Notes: a model not told the origin generated them from the letters alone. Shown: positions 1 to 13,585, counted from the first letter of the stretch. The stretch: 64,000 bases of DNA from Leptodactylus fallax (GCA_947044405.1 CAMRHE010000197.1:1-64000); one strand, 5' to 3'. Translations and numbers: made by a program.

Positions 1-670
1 TTCTGCTGAAAACTAGCTATCTTAGCGGGCAAGGGACCTGGTCCTTTAGCCCACTAGGATTTAGCATTCTCATATAGAGCAGGCTAAATTCTAGTGGGCA
101 AAGGGACCTGGTCCTTCTGCTGAAAACAGCTATCTCTAGTGGGCAAAGGGACCTGGTCCTTTAGCCCACTATATTTAACATCCTTACTGTATATAGAGCA
201 GGCCAAATTTAGTGGGGCAAAGGACCTGGTCCTTCTGCTGAAAACTAGCTATCTGTAGTGGGCAAAGTGACCTGAACGCCCTTAGGCCCACTAGGATTTA
301 GGCTCACACAGAGCAGGCTAAATTCTAGTGGGCAAAGGGACCTAGTCCTTTTGCTGAAAACTAGCTATCTGTAGTGGGCAAGTGTGACCATCATTTAGCC
401 CACTAGGATTTAGCATTCTCACATAGAGCAGGCTAAATTCTAGTGGGCAAAGGGACCTGGTCCTTCTGCTGAAAACTAGCATCTCTAGTGGGCAAAGGGA
501 CCTGGTCCTTTAGCCCACTAGGATTTAGCATCCTCTAATAGAGCAGGCTAAATCTAGTGGGCAAAGGGATCTGGTCCTTCTGCTGAAAACTAGCTATCTC
601 GAGTGGGCAAAGGGACCTGGTCCTTTAGCCCACTAGGATTTAGCATTCTCATATAGAGAAGGCTAAATGT
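1..670 (+). repeat. Indel-rich edge of the array
   Basis: The same satellite, but with many one- to few-base gaps and substitutions that are rare elsewhere: GGGCAAGGG for GGGCAAAGGG near 30, AAAACAGC for AAAACTAGC near 124, CACTATATTTAACATCC near 168, GACCTGAACGCCCTTAGG near 270, and GGCAAGTGTGACCATC near 377. From about 700 onward the copies become regular. This may be an ageing array edge, or more simply a poorly polished contig end. I cannot tell which. Confidence 0.75.
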
Positions 671-3146
671 TAGTGGACAGACCGGCAAGGACCAGGTCCT
701 TTAGCCCACTAGGATTTAGCATTCTCATATAGAGCAGGCTAAATTCTAGTGGGCAAAAGGACCTGGTCCTTCTGCTGAAAACTAGCCATCTCTAGTGGGC
801 AAAGGGACCTGGTCCTTAGCCCACTAGATTTAGCATTCTCATATAGAGCAGGCTAAATTCTAGTGGGCAAAAGGACCTGGTCCTTCTGCTGAAAACTAGC
901 TATCTGTAGTGGGCAAAGGGACCTGGTCCTTTAGCCCACTAGGATTTAGCACTCTCATACAGAGCAGGCTAAATTCTAGTGGGCAAAAGGACCTGGTCCT
1001 TCTGCTGAAAACTAGCTATCTCTAGTGGGCAAAGGGACCTGGTCCTTTAGCCCACTAGGATTTAGCATTCTCATACAGAGCAGGCTAAATTCTAGTGGGC
1101 AAAGGGACCTGGTCCTTCTGCTGAAAACTAGCTATCTGTAGTGGGCAAAGGGACCTGGTCCTTTAGCCCACTAGGATTTAGCATTCTCATACAGAGCAGG
1201 CTGGATTCTAGTGGGCAAAAGGACCTGGTCCTTCTGCTGAAAACTAGCTATCTGTAGTGGGCAAAGGGACCTGGTCCTTTAGCCCACTAGGATTCAGCAT
1301 TCTCATACAGAGCAGGCTAAATTCTAGTGGGCAAAAGGACCTGGTCCTTCTGCTGAAAACTAGCTATCTCTAGTGGGCAAAGGGACCTGGTCCTTTAGCC
1401 CACTAGGATTTAGCATTCTCATACAGAGCAGGCTAAATTCTAGTGGGCAAAGGGACCTGGTCCTTTTGCTGAAAACTAGCTATCTGTAGTGGGCAAAGGG
1501 ACATGGTCCTTTAGCCCACTAGGATTTAGCATTCTCATACAGAGCAGGCTAAATTCTAGTGGGCAAAAGGACCTGGTCCTTCTGCTGAAAACTAGCTATC
1601 TGTAGTGGGCAAAGGGACCTGGTCCTTTAGCCCACTAGGATTTAGCATTCTCATACAGAGCAGGCTAAATTCTAGTGGGCAAAGGGACCTGGTCCTTTTG
1701 CTGAAAACTAGCTATCTGTAGTGGGCAAAGGGACCTGGTCCTTTAGCCCACTAGGATTTAGCATTCTCATACAGAGCAGGCTAAATTCTAGTGGGCAAAG
1801 GGATCTGTTCCTTCTGCTGAAAACTAGCTATCTCTAGCGGGCAAAGGGACCTGGTCCTTTAGCCCACTAGGATTTAGCATTCTCATATAGAGAAGGCTAA
1901 ATGCTAGTGGACAGAAGGACCAGGTCCTTAGCCCACTAGGATTTAGCATTCTCATATAGAGCAGGCTAAATTCAATTGGGCAAAGGGACCTGGTCCTTCT
2001 GCTGAAAACTAGCTATCTGTAGTGGGCAAAGGGACCTGGTCCTTTAGCCCACTAGGATTTAGTATTCTCATACAGAGCAGGCTAAATCCTAGTGGGCAAA
2101 AAGACCTGGTCCTTTTGCTGAAAACTAGCTATCTGTAGTGGGCAAAGGGACATGGTCCTTTAGCCCACTAGGATTTAGCATTCTCATACAGAGCAGGCTA
2201 AATTCTAGTGGGCAAAGGGACCTGGTCCTTCTGCTGAAAACTAGCTATCTGTAGTGGGCAAAGGGACCTGGTCCTTTAGCCCACTAGGATTTAGTATTCT
2301 CATACAGAGCAGGCTAAATTCTAGTGGGCCAAGGGACCTGGTCCTTCTGCTGAAAACTAGCTATCTGTAGTGGGCAAAGGGACCTGGTCCTTTAGCCCAC
2401 TAGGATTTAGCATTCTCATACAGAGCAGGCTAAATTCTAGTGGGCAAAGGACCTGGTCCTTTTGCTGAAAACTAGCTATCTGTAGTGGGCAAAGGGACCT
2501 GGTCCTTTAGCCCACTAGGATTTTGATTCTCATACCGAGCAGGCTAAATTCTAGTGGGCAAAAGGACCTGGTCCTTTTGCTGAAAACTAGCTATCTGTAG
2601 TGGGCAAAGGGACCTGGTCCTTTAGCCCACTAGGATTTAGCATTCTCATACAGAGCAGGCTAAATTCTAGTGGGCAAAAGGACCTGGTCCTTCTGCTGAA
2701 AACTAGCTATCTCTAGTGGGCAAAGGGACCTGGTCCTTTAGCCCACTAGGATTTAGCATTCTCATACAGAGCAGGCTAAATTCTAGTGGGCAAAGGGACC
2801 TGGTCCTTTTGCTGAAAACTAGCTATCTGTAGTGGGCAAAGGGACCTGGTCCCCAGGGACCGGTCCTTTAGCCCACTAGGATTTAGCATTCTCATACAGA
2901 GCAGGCTAAATTCTAGTGGGCAAAGGGATCTGTTCCTTCTGCTGAAAACTAGCTATCTGTAGCGGGCAAAGGGACCTGGTCCTCTTAGCCCACTAGGATT
3001 TAGCATTCTCATATAGAGCAGGCTAAATTCTAGTGGGCAAAGGGACCTGGTCCTTCTGCTGAAAACTAGCTATCTCTAGTGGGCAAAGGGACCTGGTCCT
3101 TTAGCCCACTAGGATTTAGCATTCTCATATAGAGAAGGCTAAATGC

Positions 3147-3216
3147 TAGTGGACAGAAGGACCAGGTCCTTTAGCCCACTAGGATTTAGCATTCTCATAT
3201 AGAGCAGGCTAAATTC
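3147..3216 (+). repeat. Representative variant module A' (flipped-centre)
   Basis: This 70-bp module follows directly after a normal A (3077-3146, ending GGCTAAATGC) and precedes B at 3217. It begins TAGTGGACAGAAGGACCAGGTCC, so the palindrome centre is GGACC-A-GGTCC where other modules have GGACC-T-GGTCC. The stretch CAGAAGGACCAGGTCC is what the reverse complement of module B reads (CAGCAGAAGGACCAGGTCC), and the preceding GCTAGT also matches that reverse complement. About fifty A' copies are scattered over the forward block, for example near 1902, 4222, 12127, 20928, 30941, 42172, 51782 and 57582. Origin by template switching across the palindrome is inferred. Confidence 0.85.
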
Positions 3217-3577
3217 TAGTGGGCAAAGGGACCTGGTCCTTCTGCTGAAAACTAGCTATCTGTAGTGGGCAAAGGGACCTGGTCCTTTAGCCCACTAGGA
3301 TTTAGCATTCTCATACAGAGCAGGCTAAATTCTAGTGGGCAAAGGGACCTGGTCCTTCTGCTGAAAACTAGCTATCTGTAGTGGGCAAAGGGACCTGGTG
3401 CTTTAGCCCACTAGGATTTAGCATTCTCATATAGAGCAGGCTAAATTCTAGTGGGCAAAGGGACCTGGTCCTTCTGCTGAAAACTAGCTATCTCTAGTGG
3501 GCAAAGGGACCTGGTCCTTTAGCCCACTAGGATTTAGCATTCTCATATAGAGCAGGCTAAATGCTAGTGGGCAAAGG

Positions 3578-3596
3578 GCGGCCTGCTGAAAGCCTG
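3578..3596 (+). other. Scrambled interruption in an A' position
   Basis: Following AAATGCTAGTGGGCAAAGGG, the regular text is replaced by GCGGCCTGCTGAAAGCCTG before the array resumes. It introduces CpG, which is otherwise rare. Either a local rearrangement or a consensus error. Confidence 0.6.
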
Positions 3597-6500
3597 GGCA
3601 AAGGGACCTGGTCCTTTAGCCCACTAGGATTTAGCATTCTCATATAGAGCAGGCTAAATTCTAGTGGGCAAAGGGACCTGGTCCTTCTGCTGAAAACTAG
3701 CTATCTGTAGTGGGCAAAGGGACCTGGTCCTTTAGCCCACTAGGATTTAGCATTCTCATACAGAGCAGGCTAAATTCTAGTGGGCAAAAGGACCTGGTCC
3801 TTCTGCTGAAAACTAGCTATCTGTAGTGGGCAAAGGGACCTGGTCCTTTAGCCCACTAGGATTTAGCATTCTCATACAGAGCAGGCTAAATTCTAGTGGG
3901 CAAAGGGACCTGGTCCTTTTGCTGAAAACTAGCTATCTGTAGTGGGCAAAGGGACCTGGTCCTTTAGCCCACTAGGATTTAGCATTCTCATACAGAGCAG
4001 GCTAAATTCTAGTGGGCAAAGGGATCTGTTCCATCTGCTGAAAACTAGCTATCTTAGCGGGCAAAGGGACCTGGTCCTTTAGCCCACTACGATTTAGCAT
4101 TCTCATATAGAGCAGGCTAAATTCTAGTGGGCAAAGGGACCTGGTCCTTCTGCTGAAAACTAGCTATCTCTAGTGGGCAAAGGGACCTGGTCCTTTAGCC
4201 CACTAGGATTTAGCATTCTCATATAGAGAAGGCTAAATGCTAGTGGACAGAAGGACCAGATCCTTTAGCCCACTAGGATTTAGCATTCTCATATAGAGCA
4301 GGCTAAATTCAATTGGGCAAAGGGACCTGGTCCTTCTGCTGAAAACTAGCTATCTGTAGTGGGCAAAGGGACCTGGTGCTTTAGCCCACTAGGATTTAGT
4401 ATTCTCATACAGAGCAGGCTAAATTCTAGTGGGCAAAAAGACCTGGTCCTTTTGCTGAAAACTAGCTATCTGTAGTGGGCAAAGGGACATGGTCCTTTAG
4501 CCCACTAGGATTTAGCATTCTCATACAGAGCAGGCTAAATTCTAGTGGGCAAAGGGACCTGGTCCTTCTGCTGAAAACTAGCTATCTGTAGTGGGCAAAG
4601 GGACCTGGTCCTTTAGCCCACTAGGATTTAGTATTCTCATACAGAGCAGGCTAAATTCTAGTGGGCCAAGGGACCTGGTCCTTCTGCTGAAAACTAGCTA
4701 TCTCTAGTGGGCAAAGGGACCTGGTGCTTTAGCCCACTAGGATTTAGCATTCTCATACAGAGCAGGCTAAATTCTAGTGGGCAAAAGGACCTGGTCCTTC
4801 TGCTGAAAACTAGCTATCTCTAGTGGGCAAAGGGACCTGGTCCTTTAGCCCACTAGGATTTAGCATTCTCATACAGAGCAGGCTAAATTCTAGTGGGCAA
4901 AGGGACCTGGTCCTTTTGCTGAAAACTAGCTATCTGTAGTGGGCAAAGGGACCTGGTCCTTTAGCCCACTAGGATTTAGCATTCTCATACAGAGCAGGCT
5001 AAATTCTAGTGGGCAAAAGGACCTGGTCCTTCTGCTGAAAACTAGCTATCTGTAGTGGGCAAAGGGACCTGGTCCTTTAGCCCACTAGGATTTAGCATTC
5101 TCATACAGAGCAGGCTAAATTCTAGTGGGCAAAGGGACCTGGTCCTTTTGCTGAAAACTAGCTATCTGTAGTGGGCAAAGGGACATGGTCCTTTAGCCCA
5201 CTAGGATTTAGCATTCTCATACAGAGCAGGCTAAATTCTAGTGGGCAAAAGGACCTGGTCCTTCTGCTGAAAACTAGCTATCTGTAGTGGGCAAAGGGAC
5301 CTGGTCCTTTAGCCCACTAGGATTTAGCATTCTCATACAGAGCAGGCTAAATTCTAGTGGGCAAAGGGACCTGGTCCTTTTGCTGAAAACTAGCTATCTG
5401 TAGTGGGCAAAGGGACCTGGTCCTTTAGCCCACTAGGATTTAGCATTCTCATACAGAGCAGGCTAAATTCTAGTGGGCAAAGGGATCTGTTCCATCTGCT
5501 GAAAACTAGCTATCTTAGCGGGCAAAGGGACCTGGTCCTTTAGCCCACTAGGATTTAGCATTCTCATATAGAGCAGGCTAAATTCTAGTGGGCAAAGGGA
5601 CCTGGTCCTTCTGCTGAAAACTAGCTATCTCTAGTGGGCAAAGGGACCTGGTCCTTTAGCCCACTAGGATTTAGCATTCTCATATAGAGAAGGCTAAATG
5701 CTAGTGGACAGAAGGACCAGATCCTTTAGCCCACTAGGATTTAGCATTCTCATATAGAGCAGGCTAAATTCTAGTGGGCAAAGGGACCTGGTCCTTCTGC
5801 TGAAAACTAGCTATCTGTAGTGGGCAAAGGGACCTGGTGCTTTAGCCCAATAGGATTTAGTATTCTCATACAGAGCAGGCTAAATTCTAGTGGGCAAAAA
5901 GACCTGGTCCTTTTGCTGAAAACTAGCTATCTGTAGTGGGCAAAGGGACCTGGTCCTTTAGCCCACTAGGATTTAGCATTCTCATACAGAGCAGGCTAAA
6001 TTCTAGTGGGCAAAGGGACCTGGTCCTTCTGCTGAAAACTAGCTATCTGTAGTGGGCAAAGGGACCTGGTCCTTTAGCCCACTAGGATTTAGCATTCTCA
6101 TACAGAGCAGGCTAAATTCTAGTGGGCAAAAGGACCTGGTCCTTCTGCTGAAAACTAGCTACTGTAGTGGGCAAAGGGACCTGGTCCTTTAGCCCACTAG
6201 GATTTAGCATTCTCATACAGAGCAGGCTAAATTCTAGTGGGCAAAGGGACCTGGTCCTTCTGCTGAAAACTAGCTATCTGTAGTGGGCAAAGGGACCTGG
6301 TCCTTTAGCCCACTAGGATTTAGCATTCTCATACAGAGCAGGCTAAATTCTAGTGGGCAAAGGGACCTGGTCCTTCTGCTGAAAACTAGCTATCTGTAGT
6401 GGGCAAAGGGACCTGGTCCTTTAGCCCACTAGGATTTAGCATTCTCATACAGAGCAGGCTAAATTCTAGTGGGCAAAGGGACCTGGTCCTTCTGCTGAAA

Positions 6501-6682
6501 ACTAGCTATCTGTAGTGGGCAAAGGGACCTGGTCCTTTAGCCCACTAGGATTTAGCATTCTCATACAGAGCAGGCTAAATTCTAGTGGGCAAAAGGACCT
6601 GGTCCTTCTGCTGAAAACTAGCTATCTGTAGTGGGCAAAGGGACCTGGTCCTTTAGCCCACTAGGATTTAGCATTCTCATAC

Positions 6683-6797
6683 AGAGAGCAGGCGCTAAAT
6701 CTCTAGTGGGCAAAGGGACCTGGTCCTTCCACTAGCTGAAAACTCACCAGCCGGGCAAAGGACCGGCCAGCTATCTGTAGTGGGCAAAGGGACCGCG
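6683..6797 (+). other. Scrambled monomer with several insertions
   Basis: One monomer has an extra AGAG, GGCGCTAAATCTC, CCTTCCACTAGCTG, ACTCACCAGCCGGG and GACCGGCCAGC, then GACCGCGCTTTAG. The pieces are satellite-like but shuffled. No foreign element is recognisable. The number of changes in one place suggests a damaged consensus. Confidence 0.6.
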
Positions 6798-7887
6798 CTT
6801 TAGCCCACTAGGATTTAGCATTCTCATACAGAGCAGGCTAAATTCTAGTGGGCAAAGGACCTGGTCCTTCTGCTGAAAACTAGCTATCTCTAGTGGGCAA
6901 AGGGACCTGGTCCTTTAGCCCACTAGGATTTAGCATTCTCATACAGAGCAGGCTAAATTCTAGTGGGCAAAAGGACCTGGTCCTTCTGCTGAAAACTAGC
7001 TATCTGTAGTGGGCAAAGGGACCTGGTCCTTTAGCCCACTAGGATTTAGCATTCTCATACAGAGCAGGCTAAATTCTAGTGGGCAAAGGGACCTGGTCCT
7101 TCTGCTGAAAACTAGCTATCTGTAGTGGGCAAAGGGACCTGGTCCTTTAGCCCACTAGGATTTAGCATTCTCATACAGAGCAGGCTAAATTCTAGTGGGC
7201 AAAAGGACCTGGTCCTTCTGCTGAAAACTAGCTATCTGTAGTGGGCAAAGGGACCTGGTCCTTTAGCCCACTAGGATTTAGCATTCTCATACAGAGCAGG
7301 CTAAATTCTAGTGGGCAAAGGGACCTGGTCCTTCTGCTGAAAACTAGCTATCTGTAGTGGGCAAAGGGACCTGGTCCTTTAGCCCACTAGGATTTAGCAT
7401 TCTCATACAGAGCAGGCTAAATTCTAGTGGGCAAAGGACCTGGTCCTTCTGCTGAAAACTAGCTATCTGTAGTGGGCAAAGGGACCTGGTCCTTTAGCCC
7501 ACTAGGATTTAGCATTCTCATACAGAGCAGGCTAAATTCTAGTGGGCAAAGGGACCTGGTCCTTCTGCTGAAAACTAGCTATCTCTAGTGGGCAAAGGGA
7601 CCTGGTCCTTTAGCCCACTAGGATTTAGCATTCTCATACAGAGCAGGCTAAATTCTAGTGGGCAAAGGGACCTGGTCCTTCTGCTGAAAACTAGCTATCT
7701 GTAGTGGGCAAAGGGACCTGGTCCTTTAGCCCACTAGGATTTAGCATTCTCATACAGAGCAGGCTAAATTCTAGTGGGCAAAGGGACCTGGTCCTTCTGC
7801 TGAAAACTAGCTATCTGTAGTGGGCAAAGGGACCTGGTCCTTTAGCCCACTAGGATTTAGCATTCTCATACAGAGCAGGCTAAATGC

Positions 7888-7920
7888 TAGTGGACAGAAG
7901 GACCAGGTCCTTTAGCCCAC
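7888..7920 (+). repeat. Truncated A' module (33 bp)
   Basis: An A' start (TAGTGGACAGAAGG) is followed after 33 bp by a new A start at 7921. The cut falls at CCCACTAG/TGGGC, a self-complementary arm point, which fits an exchange between palindrome arms. The flanking monomers are regular. Confidence 0.75.
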
Positions 7921-9664
7921 TAGTGGGCAAAGGGACCTGGTCCTTTAGCCCACTAGGATTTAGCATTCTCATACAGAGCAGGCTAAATTCTAGTGGGCAA
8001 AGGGACCTGGTCCTTCTGCTGAAAACTAGCTATCTGTAGTGGGCAAAGGGACCTGGTCCTTTAGCCCACTAGGATTTAGCATTCTCATACAGAGCAGGCT
8101 AAATTCTAGTGGGCAAAAGGACCTGGTCCTTCTGCTGAAAACTAGCTATCTGTAGTGGGCAAAGGGACCTGGTCCTTTAGCCCACTAGGATTTAGCATTC
8201 TCATACAGAGCAGGCTAAATTCTAGTGGGCAAAGGGACCTGGTCCTTTTGCTGAAAACTAGCTATCTGTAGTGGGCAAAGGGACCTGGTCCTTTAGCCCA
8301 CTAGGATTTAGCATTCTCATACAGAGCAGGCTAAATTCTAGTGGGCAAAGGGATCTGTTCCATCTGCTGAAAACTAGCTATCTTAGCGGGCAAAGGGACC
8401 TGGTCCTTTAGCCCACTAGGATTTAGCATTCTCATATAGAGCAGGCTAAATTCTAGTGGGCAAAGGGACCTGGTCCTTCTGCTGAAAACTAGCTATCTCT
8501 AGTGGGCAAAGGGACCTGGTCCTTTAGCCCACTAGGATTTAGCATTCTCATATAGAGCAGGCTAAATGCTAGTGGGCAGAAGGACCAGATCCTTTAGCCC
8601 ACTAGGATTTAGCATTCTCATATAGAGCAGGCTAAATTCAATTGGGCAAAGGGACCTGGTCCTTCTGCTGAAAACTAGCTATCTGTAGTGGGCAAAGGGA
8701 CCTGGTGCTTTAGCCCACTAGGATTTAGTATTCTCATACAGAGCAGGCTAAATTCTAGTGGGCAAAGGGACCTGGTCCTTTTGCTGAAAACTAGCTATCT
8801 GTAGTGGGCAAAGGGACCTGGTCCTTTAGCCCACTAGGATTTAGCATTCTCATACAGAGCAGGCTAAATTCTAGTGGGCAAAGGGACCTGGTCCTTCTGC
8901 TGAAAACTAGCTATCTGTAGTGGGCAAAGGGACCTGGTCCTTTAGCCCACTAGGATTTAGCATTCTCATACAGAGCAGGCTAAATTCTAGTGGGCAAAGG
9001 GACCTGGTCCTTCTGCTGAAAACTAGCTATCTCTAGTGGGCAAAGGGACCTGGTCCTTTAGCCCACTAGGATTTAGCATTCTCATACAGAGCAGGCTAAA
9101 TTCTAGTGGGCAAAAGGACCTGGTCCTTCTGCTGAAAACTAGCTATCTCTAGTGGGCAAAGGGACCTGGTCCTTTAGCCCACTAGGATTTAGCATTCTCA
9201 TACAGAGCAGGCTAAATTCTAGTGGGCAAAGGGACCTGGTCCTTCTGCTGAAAACTAGCTATCTGTAGTGGGCAAAGGGACCTGGTCCTTTAGCCCACTA
9301 GGATTTAGCATTCTCATACAGAGCAGGCTAAATTCTAGTGGGCAAAAGGACCTGGTCCTTCTGCTGAAAACTAGCTATCTGTAGTGGGCAAAGGGACCTG
9401 GTCCTTTAGCCCACTAGGATTTAGCATTCTCATACAGAGCAGGCTAAATTCTAGTGGGCAAAGGGACCTGGTCCTTCTGCTGAAAACTAGCTATCTCTAG
9501 CGGGCAAAGGGACCTGGTCCTTGAGCCCACTAGGATTTAGCATTCTCATATAGAGCAGGCTAAATTCTAGTGGGCAAAGGGACCTGGTCCTTCTGCTGAA
9601 AACTAGCTATCTCTAGTGGGCAAAGGGACCTGGTCCTTTAGCCCACTAGGATTTAGCATTCTCA

Positions 9665-9720
9665 TAAAGGCTAATGCTAGGGCGAGGACCAGGCCTGCCC
9701 ACCAGGGACTAAATGGCATT
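9665..9720 (+). other. Degenerate A' module
   Basis: An A' module is expected here, but it reads CATAAAGGCTAATGCTAGGG, then GCGAGGACCAGGCCTGCCCACC, with many small losses. The array is regular on both sides. Confidence 0.6.
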
Positions 9721-11648
9721 CTAGTGGGCAAAGGGACCTGGTCCTTCTGCTGAAAACTAGCTATCTGTAGTGGGCAAAGGGACCTGGTGCTTTAGCCCAC
9801 TAGGATTTAGTATTCTCATATAGAGCAGGCTAAATTCTAGTGGGCAAAGGGACCTGGTCCTTCTGCTGAAAACTAGCTATCTCTAGTGGGCAAAGGGACC
9901 TGGTCCTTTAGCCCACTAGGATTTAGCATTCTCATATAGAGAAGGCTAAATGCTAGTGGACAGAAGGACCAGGTCCTTTAGCCCACTAGGATTTAGCATT
10001 CTCATATAGAGCAGGCTAAATTCTAGTGGGCAAAGGGACCTGGTCCTTCTGCTGAAAACTAGCTATCTGTAGTGGGCAAAGGGACCTGGTCCTTTAGCCC
10101 ACTAGGATTTAGCATTCTCATACAGAGCAGGCTAAATTCTAGTGGGCAAAGGGACCTGGTCCTTCTGCTGAAAACTAGCTATCTGTAGTGGGCAAAGGGA
10201 CCTGGTCCTTTAGCCCACTAGGATTTAGCATTCTCATACAGAGCAGGCTAAATTCTAGTGGGCAAAGGGACCTGGTCCTTCTGCTGAAAACTAGCTATCT
10301 GTAGTGGGCAAAGGGACCTGGTCCTTTAGCCCACTAGGATTTAGCATTCTCATACAGAGCAGGCTAAATTCTAGTGGGCAAAAGGACCTGGTCCTTCTGC
10401 TGAAAACTAGCTATCTGTAGTGGGCAAAGGGACCTGGTCCTTTAGCCCACTAGGATTTAGCATTCTCATACAGAGCAGGCTAAATTCTAGTGGGCAAAGG
10501 GACCTGGTCCTTTTGCTGAAAACTAGCTATCTGTAGTGGGCAAAGGGACCTGGTCCTTTAGCCCACTAGGATTTAGCATTCTCATACAGAGCAGGCTAAA
10601 TTCTAGTGGGCAAAGGGATCTGGTCCTTCTGCTGAAAACTAGCTATCTGTAGCGGGCAAAGGGACCTGGTCCTTTAGCCCACTAGGATTTAGCATTCTCA
10701 TATAGAGCAGGCTAAATTCTAGTGGGCAAAGGGACCTGGTCCTTCTGCTGAAAACTAGCTATCTCTAGTGGGCAAAGGGACCTGGTCCTTTAGCCCACTA
10801 GGATTTAGCATTCTCATATAGAGAAGGCTAAATGCTAGTGGACAGAAGGACCAGGTCCTTTAGCCCACTAGGATTTAGCATTCTCATATAGAGCAGGCTA
10901 AATTCCTAGTGGGCAAAGGGACCTGGTCCTTCTGCTGAAAACTAGCTATCTGTAGTGGGCAAAGGGACCTGGTCCTTTAGCCCACTAGGATTTAGTATTC
11001 TCATACAGAGCAGGCTAAATTCTAGTGGGCAAAGGGACCTGGTCCTTCTGCTGAAAACTAGCTATCTGTAGTGGGCAAAGGGACCTAGTGCTTTAGCCCA
11101 ATAGGATTTAGTATTCTCATATAGAGCAGGCTAAATTCTAGTGGGCAAAGGGACCTGGTCCTTCTGCTGAAAACTAGCTATCTCTAGTGGGCAAAGGGAC
11201 CTGGTCCTTTAGCCCACTAGGATTTAGCATTCTCATATAGAGAAGGCTAAATGCTAGTGGACAGAAGGACCAGGTCCTTTAGCCCACTAGGATTTAGCAT
11301 TCTCATATAGAGCAGGCTAAATTCTAGTGGGCAAAGGGACCTGGTCCTTCTGCTGAAAACTAGCTATCTGTAGTGGGCAAAGGGACCTGGTCCTTTAGCC
11401 CACTAGGATTTAGCATTCTCATACAGAGCAGGCTAAATTCTAGTGGGCAAAGGGACCTGGTCCTTCTGCTGAAAACTAGCTATCTGTAGTGGGCAAAGGG
11501 ACCTGGTCCTTTAGCCCACTAGGATTTAGCATTCTCATACAGAGCAGGCTAAATTCTAGTGGGCAAAGGGACCTGGTCCTTTTGCTGAAAACTAGCTATC
11601 TGTAGTGGGCAAAGGGACATGGTCCTTTAGCCCACTAGGATTTAGCAT

Positions 11649-13031
11649 GCTCATACAGAGCAGGCTAAATTCTAGTGGGCAAAAGGACCTGGTCCTTCTG
11701 CTGAAAACTAGCTATCTGTAGTGGGCAAAGGGACCTGGTCCTTTAGCCCACTAGGATTTAGCATTCTCATACAGAGCAGGCTAAATTCTAGTGGGCAAAG
11801 GGACCTGGTCCTTTTGCTGAAAACTAGCTATCTGTAGTGGGCAAAGGGACCTGGTCCTTTAGCCCACTAGGATTTAGCATTCTCATACAGAGCAGGCTAA
11901 ATTCTAGTGGGCAAAGGGATCTGTTCCATCTGCTGAAAACTAGCTATCTTAGCGGGCAAAGGGACCTGGTCCTTTAGCCCACTACGATTTAGCATTCTCA
12001 TATAGAGCAGGCTAAATTCTAGTGGGCAAAGGGACCTGGTCCTTCTGCTGAAAACTAGCTATCTCTAGTGGGCAAAGGGACCTGGTCCTTTAGCCCACTA
12101 GGATTTAGCATTCTCATATAGAGAAGGCTAAATGCTAGTGGACAGAAGGACCAGATCCTTTAGCCCACTAGGATTTAGCATTCTCATATAGAGCAGGCTA
12201 AATTCAATTGGGCAAAGGGACCTGGTCCTTCTGCTGAAAACTAGCTATCTGTAGTGGGCAAAGGGACCTGGTGCTTTAGCCCAATAGGATTTAGTATTCT
12301 CATACAGAGCAGGCTAAATTCTAGTGGGCAAAAAGACCTGGTCCTTTTGCTGAAAACTAGCTATCTGTAGTGGGCAAAGGGACATGGTCCTTTAGCCCAC
12401 TAGGATTTAGCATTCTCATACAGAGCAGGCTAAATTCTAGTGGGCAAAGGGACCTGGTCCTTCTGCTGAAAACTAGCTATCTGTAGTGGGCAAAGGGACC
12501 TGGTCCTTTAGCCCACTAGGATTTAGTATTCTCATACAGAGCAGGCTAAATTCTAGTGGGCCAAGGGACCTGGTCCTTCTGCTGAAAACTAGCTATCTCT
12601 AGTGGGCAAAGGGACCTGGTGCTTTAGCCCACTAGGATTTAGCATTCTCATACAGAGCAGGCTAAATTCTAGTGGGCAAAAGGACCTGGTCCTTCTGCTG
12701 AAAACTAGCTATCTCTAGTGGGCAAAGGGACCTGGTCCTTTAGCCCACTAGGATTTAGCATTCTCATACAGAGCAGGCTAAATTCTAGTGGGCAAAGGGA
12801 CCTGGTCCTTTTGCTGAAAACTAGCTATCTGTAGTGGGCAAAGGGACATGGTCCTTTAGCCCACTAGGATTTAGCATTCTCATACAGAGCAGGCTAAATT
12901 CTAGTGGGCAAAAGGACCTGGTCCTTCTGCTGAAAACTAGCTATCTGTAGAGGGCAAAGGGACCTGGTCCTTTAGCCCACTAGGATTTAGCATTCTCATA
13001 CAGAGCAGGCTAAATTCTAGTGGGCAAAGGG
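11649..13031 (+). repeat. Higher-order block, copy 1
   Basis: The block is bounded by marker GCATGCTC (G at 11649) and marker GATCTGTTCC (13031). Ordered internal markers are GATCTGTTCCATC, CACTACGATTT, GACCAGATCC, TTCAATTGGG (12203), CCAATAGG, GGGCAAAAAGACC, GGGACATGG and GGGCCAAGG (12560). The marker-to-marker length is 1,382 bp, which equals 11 monomers plus one extra A module after allowing for a one-base deletion at TATCTTAGCGGG and the phase difference of the markers. Four more blocks have the same spacing. This copy alone has GCTCATAC at the start; the others have GCTCTTAC. Confidence 0.85.
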
Positions 13032-13566
13032 ATCTGTTCCTTCTGCTGAAAACTAGCTATCTTAGCGGGCAAAGGGACCTGGTCCTTGAGCCCACTAGGA
13101 TTTAGCATTCTCATATAGAGCAGGCTAAATTCTAGTGGGCAAAGGGACCTGGTCCTTCTGCTGAAAACTAGCTATCTCTAGTGGGCAAAGGGACCTGGTC
13201 CTTTAGCCCACTAGGATTTAGCATTCTCATATAGAGAAGGCTAAATGCTAGTGGACAGAAGGACCAGGTCCTTTAGCCCACTAGGATTTAGCATTCTCAT
13301 ATAGAGCAGGCTAAATTCTAGTGGGCAAAGGGACCTGGTCCTTCTGCTGAAAACTAGCTATCTGTAGTGGGCAAAGGGACCTGGTGCTTTAGCCCACTAG
13401 GATTTAGTATTCTCATATAGAGCAGGCTAAATTCTAGTGGGCAAAGGGACCTGGTCCTTCTGCTGAAAACTAGCTGTCTCTAGTGGGCAAAGGGACCTGG
13501 TCCTTTAGCCCACTAGGATTTAGCATTCTCATATAGAGAAGGCTAAATGCTAGTGGACAGAAGGAC

Positions 13567-13585
13567 CAGGTCCATAGGATTCTCA
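13567..13585 (+). other. A' module with internal deletion
   Basis: GGACCAGGTCC is followed by ATAGGATTCTCATATAG, so the TTTAGCCCACTAGG and TTAGCA segments are lost. The corresponding module in other copies is full-length. Confidence 0.65.
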
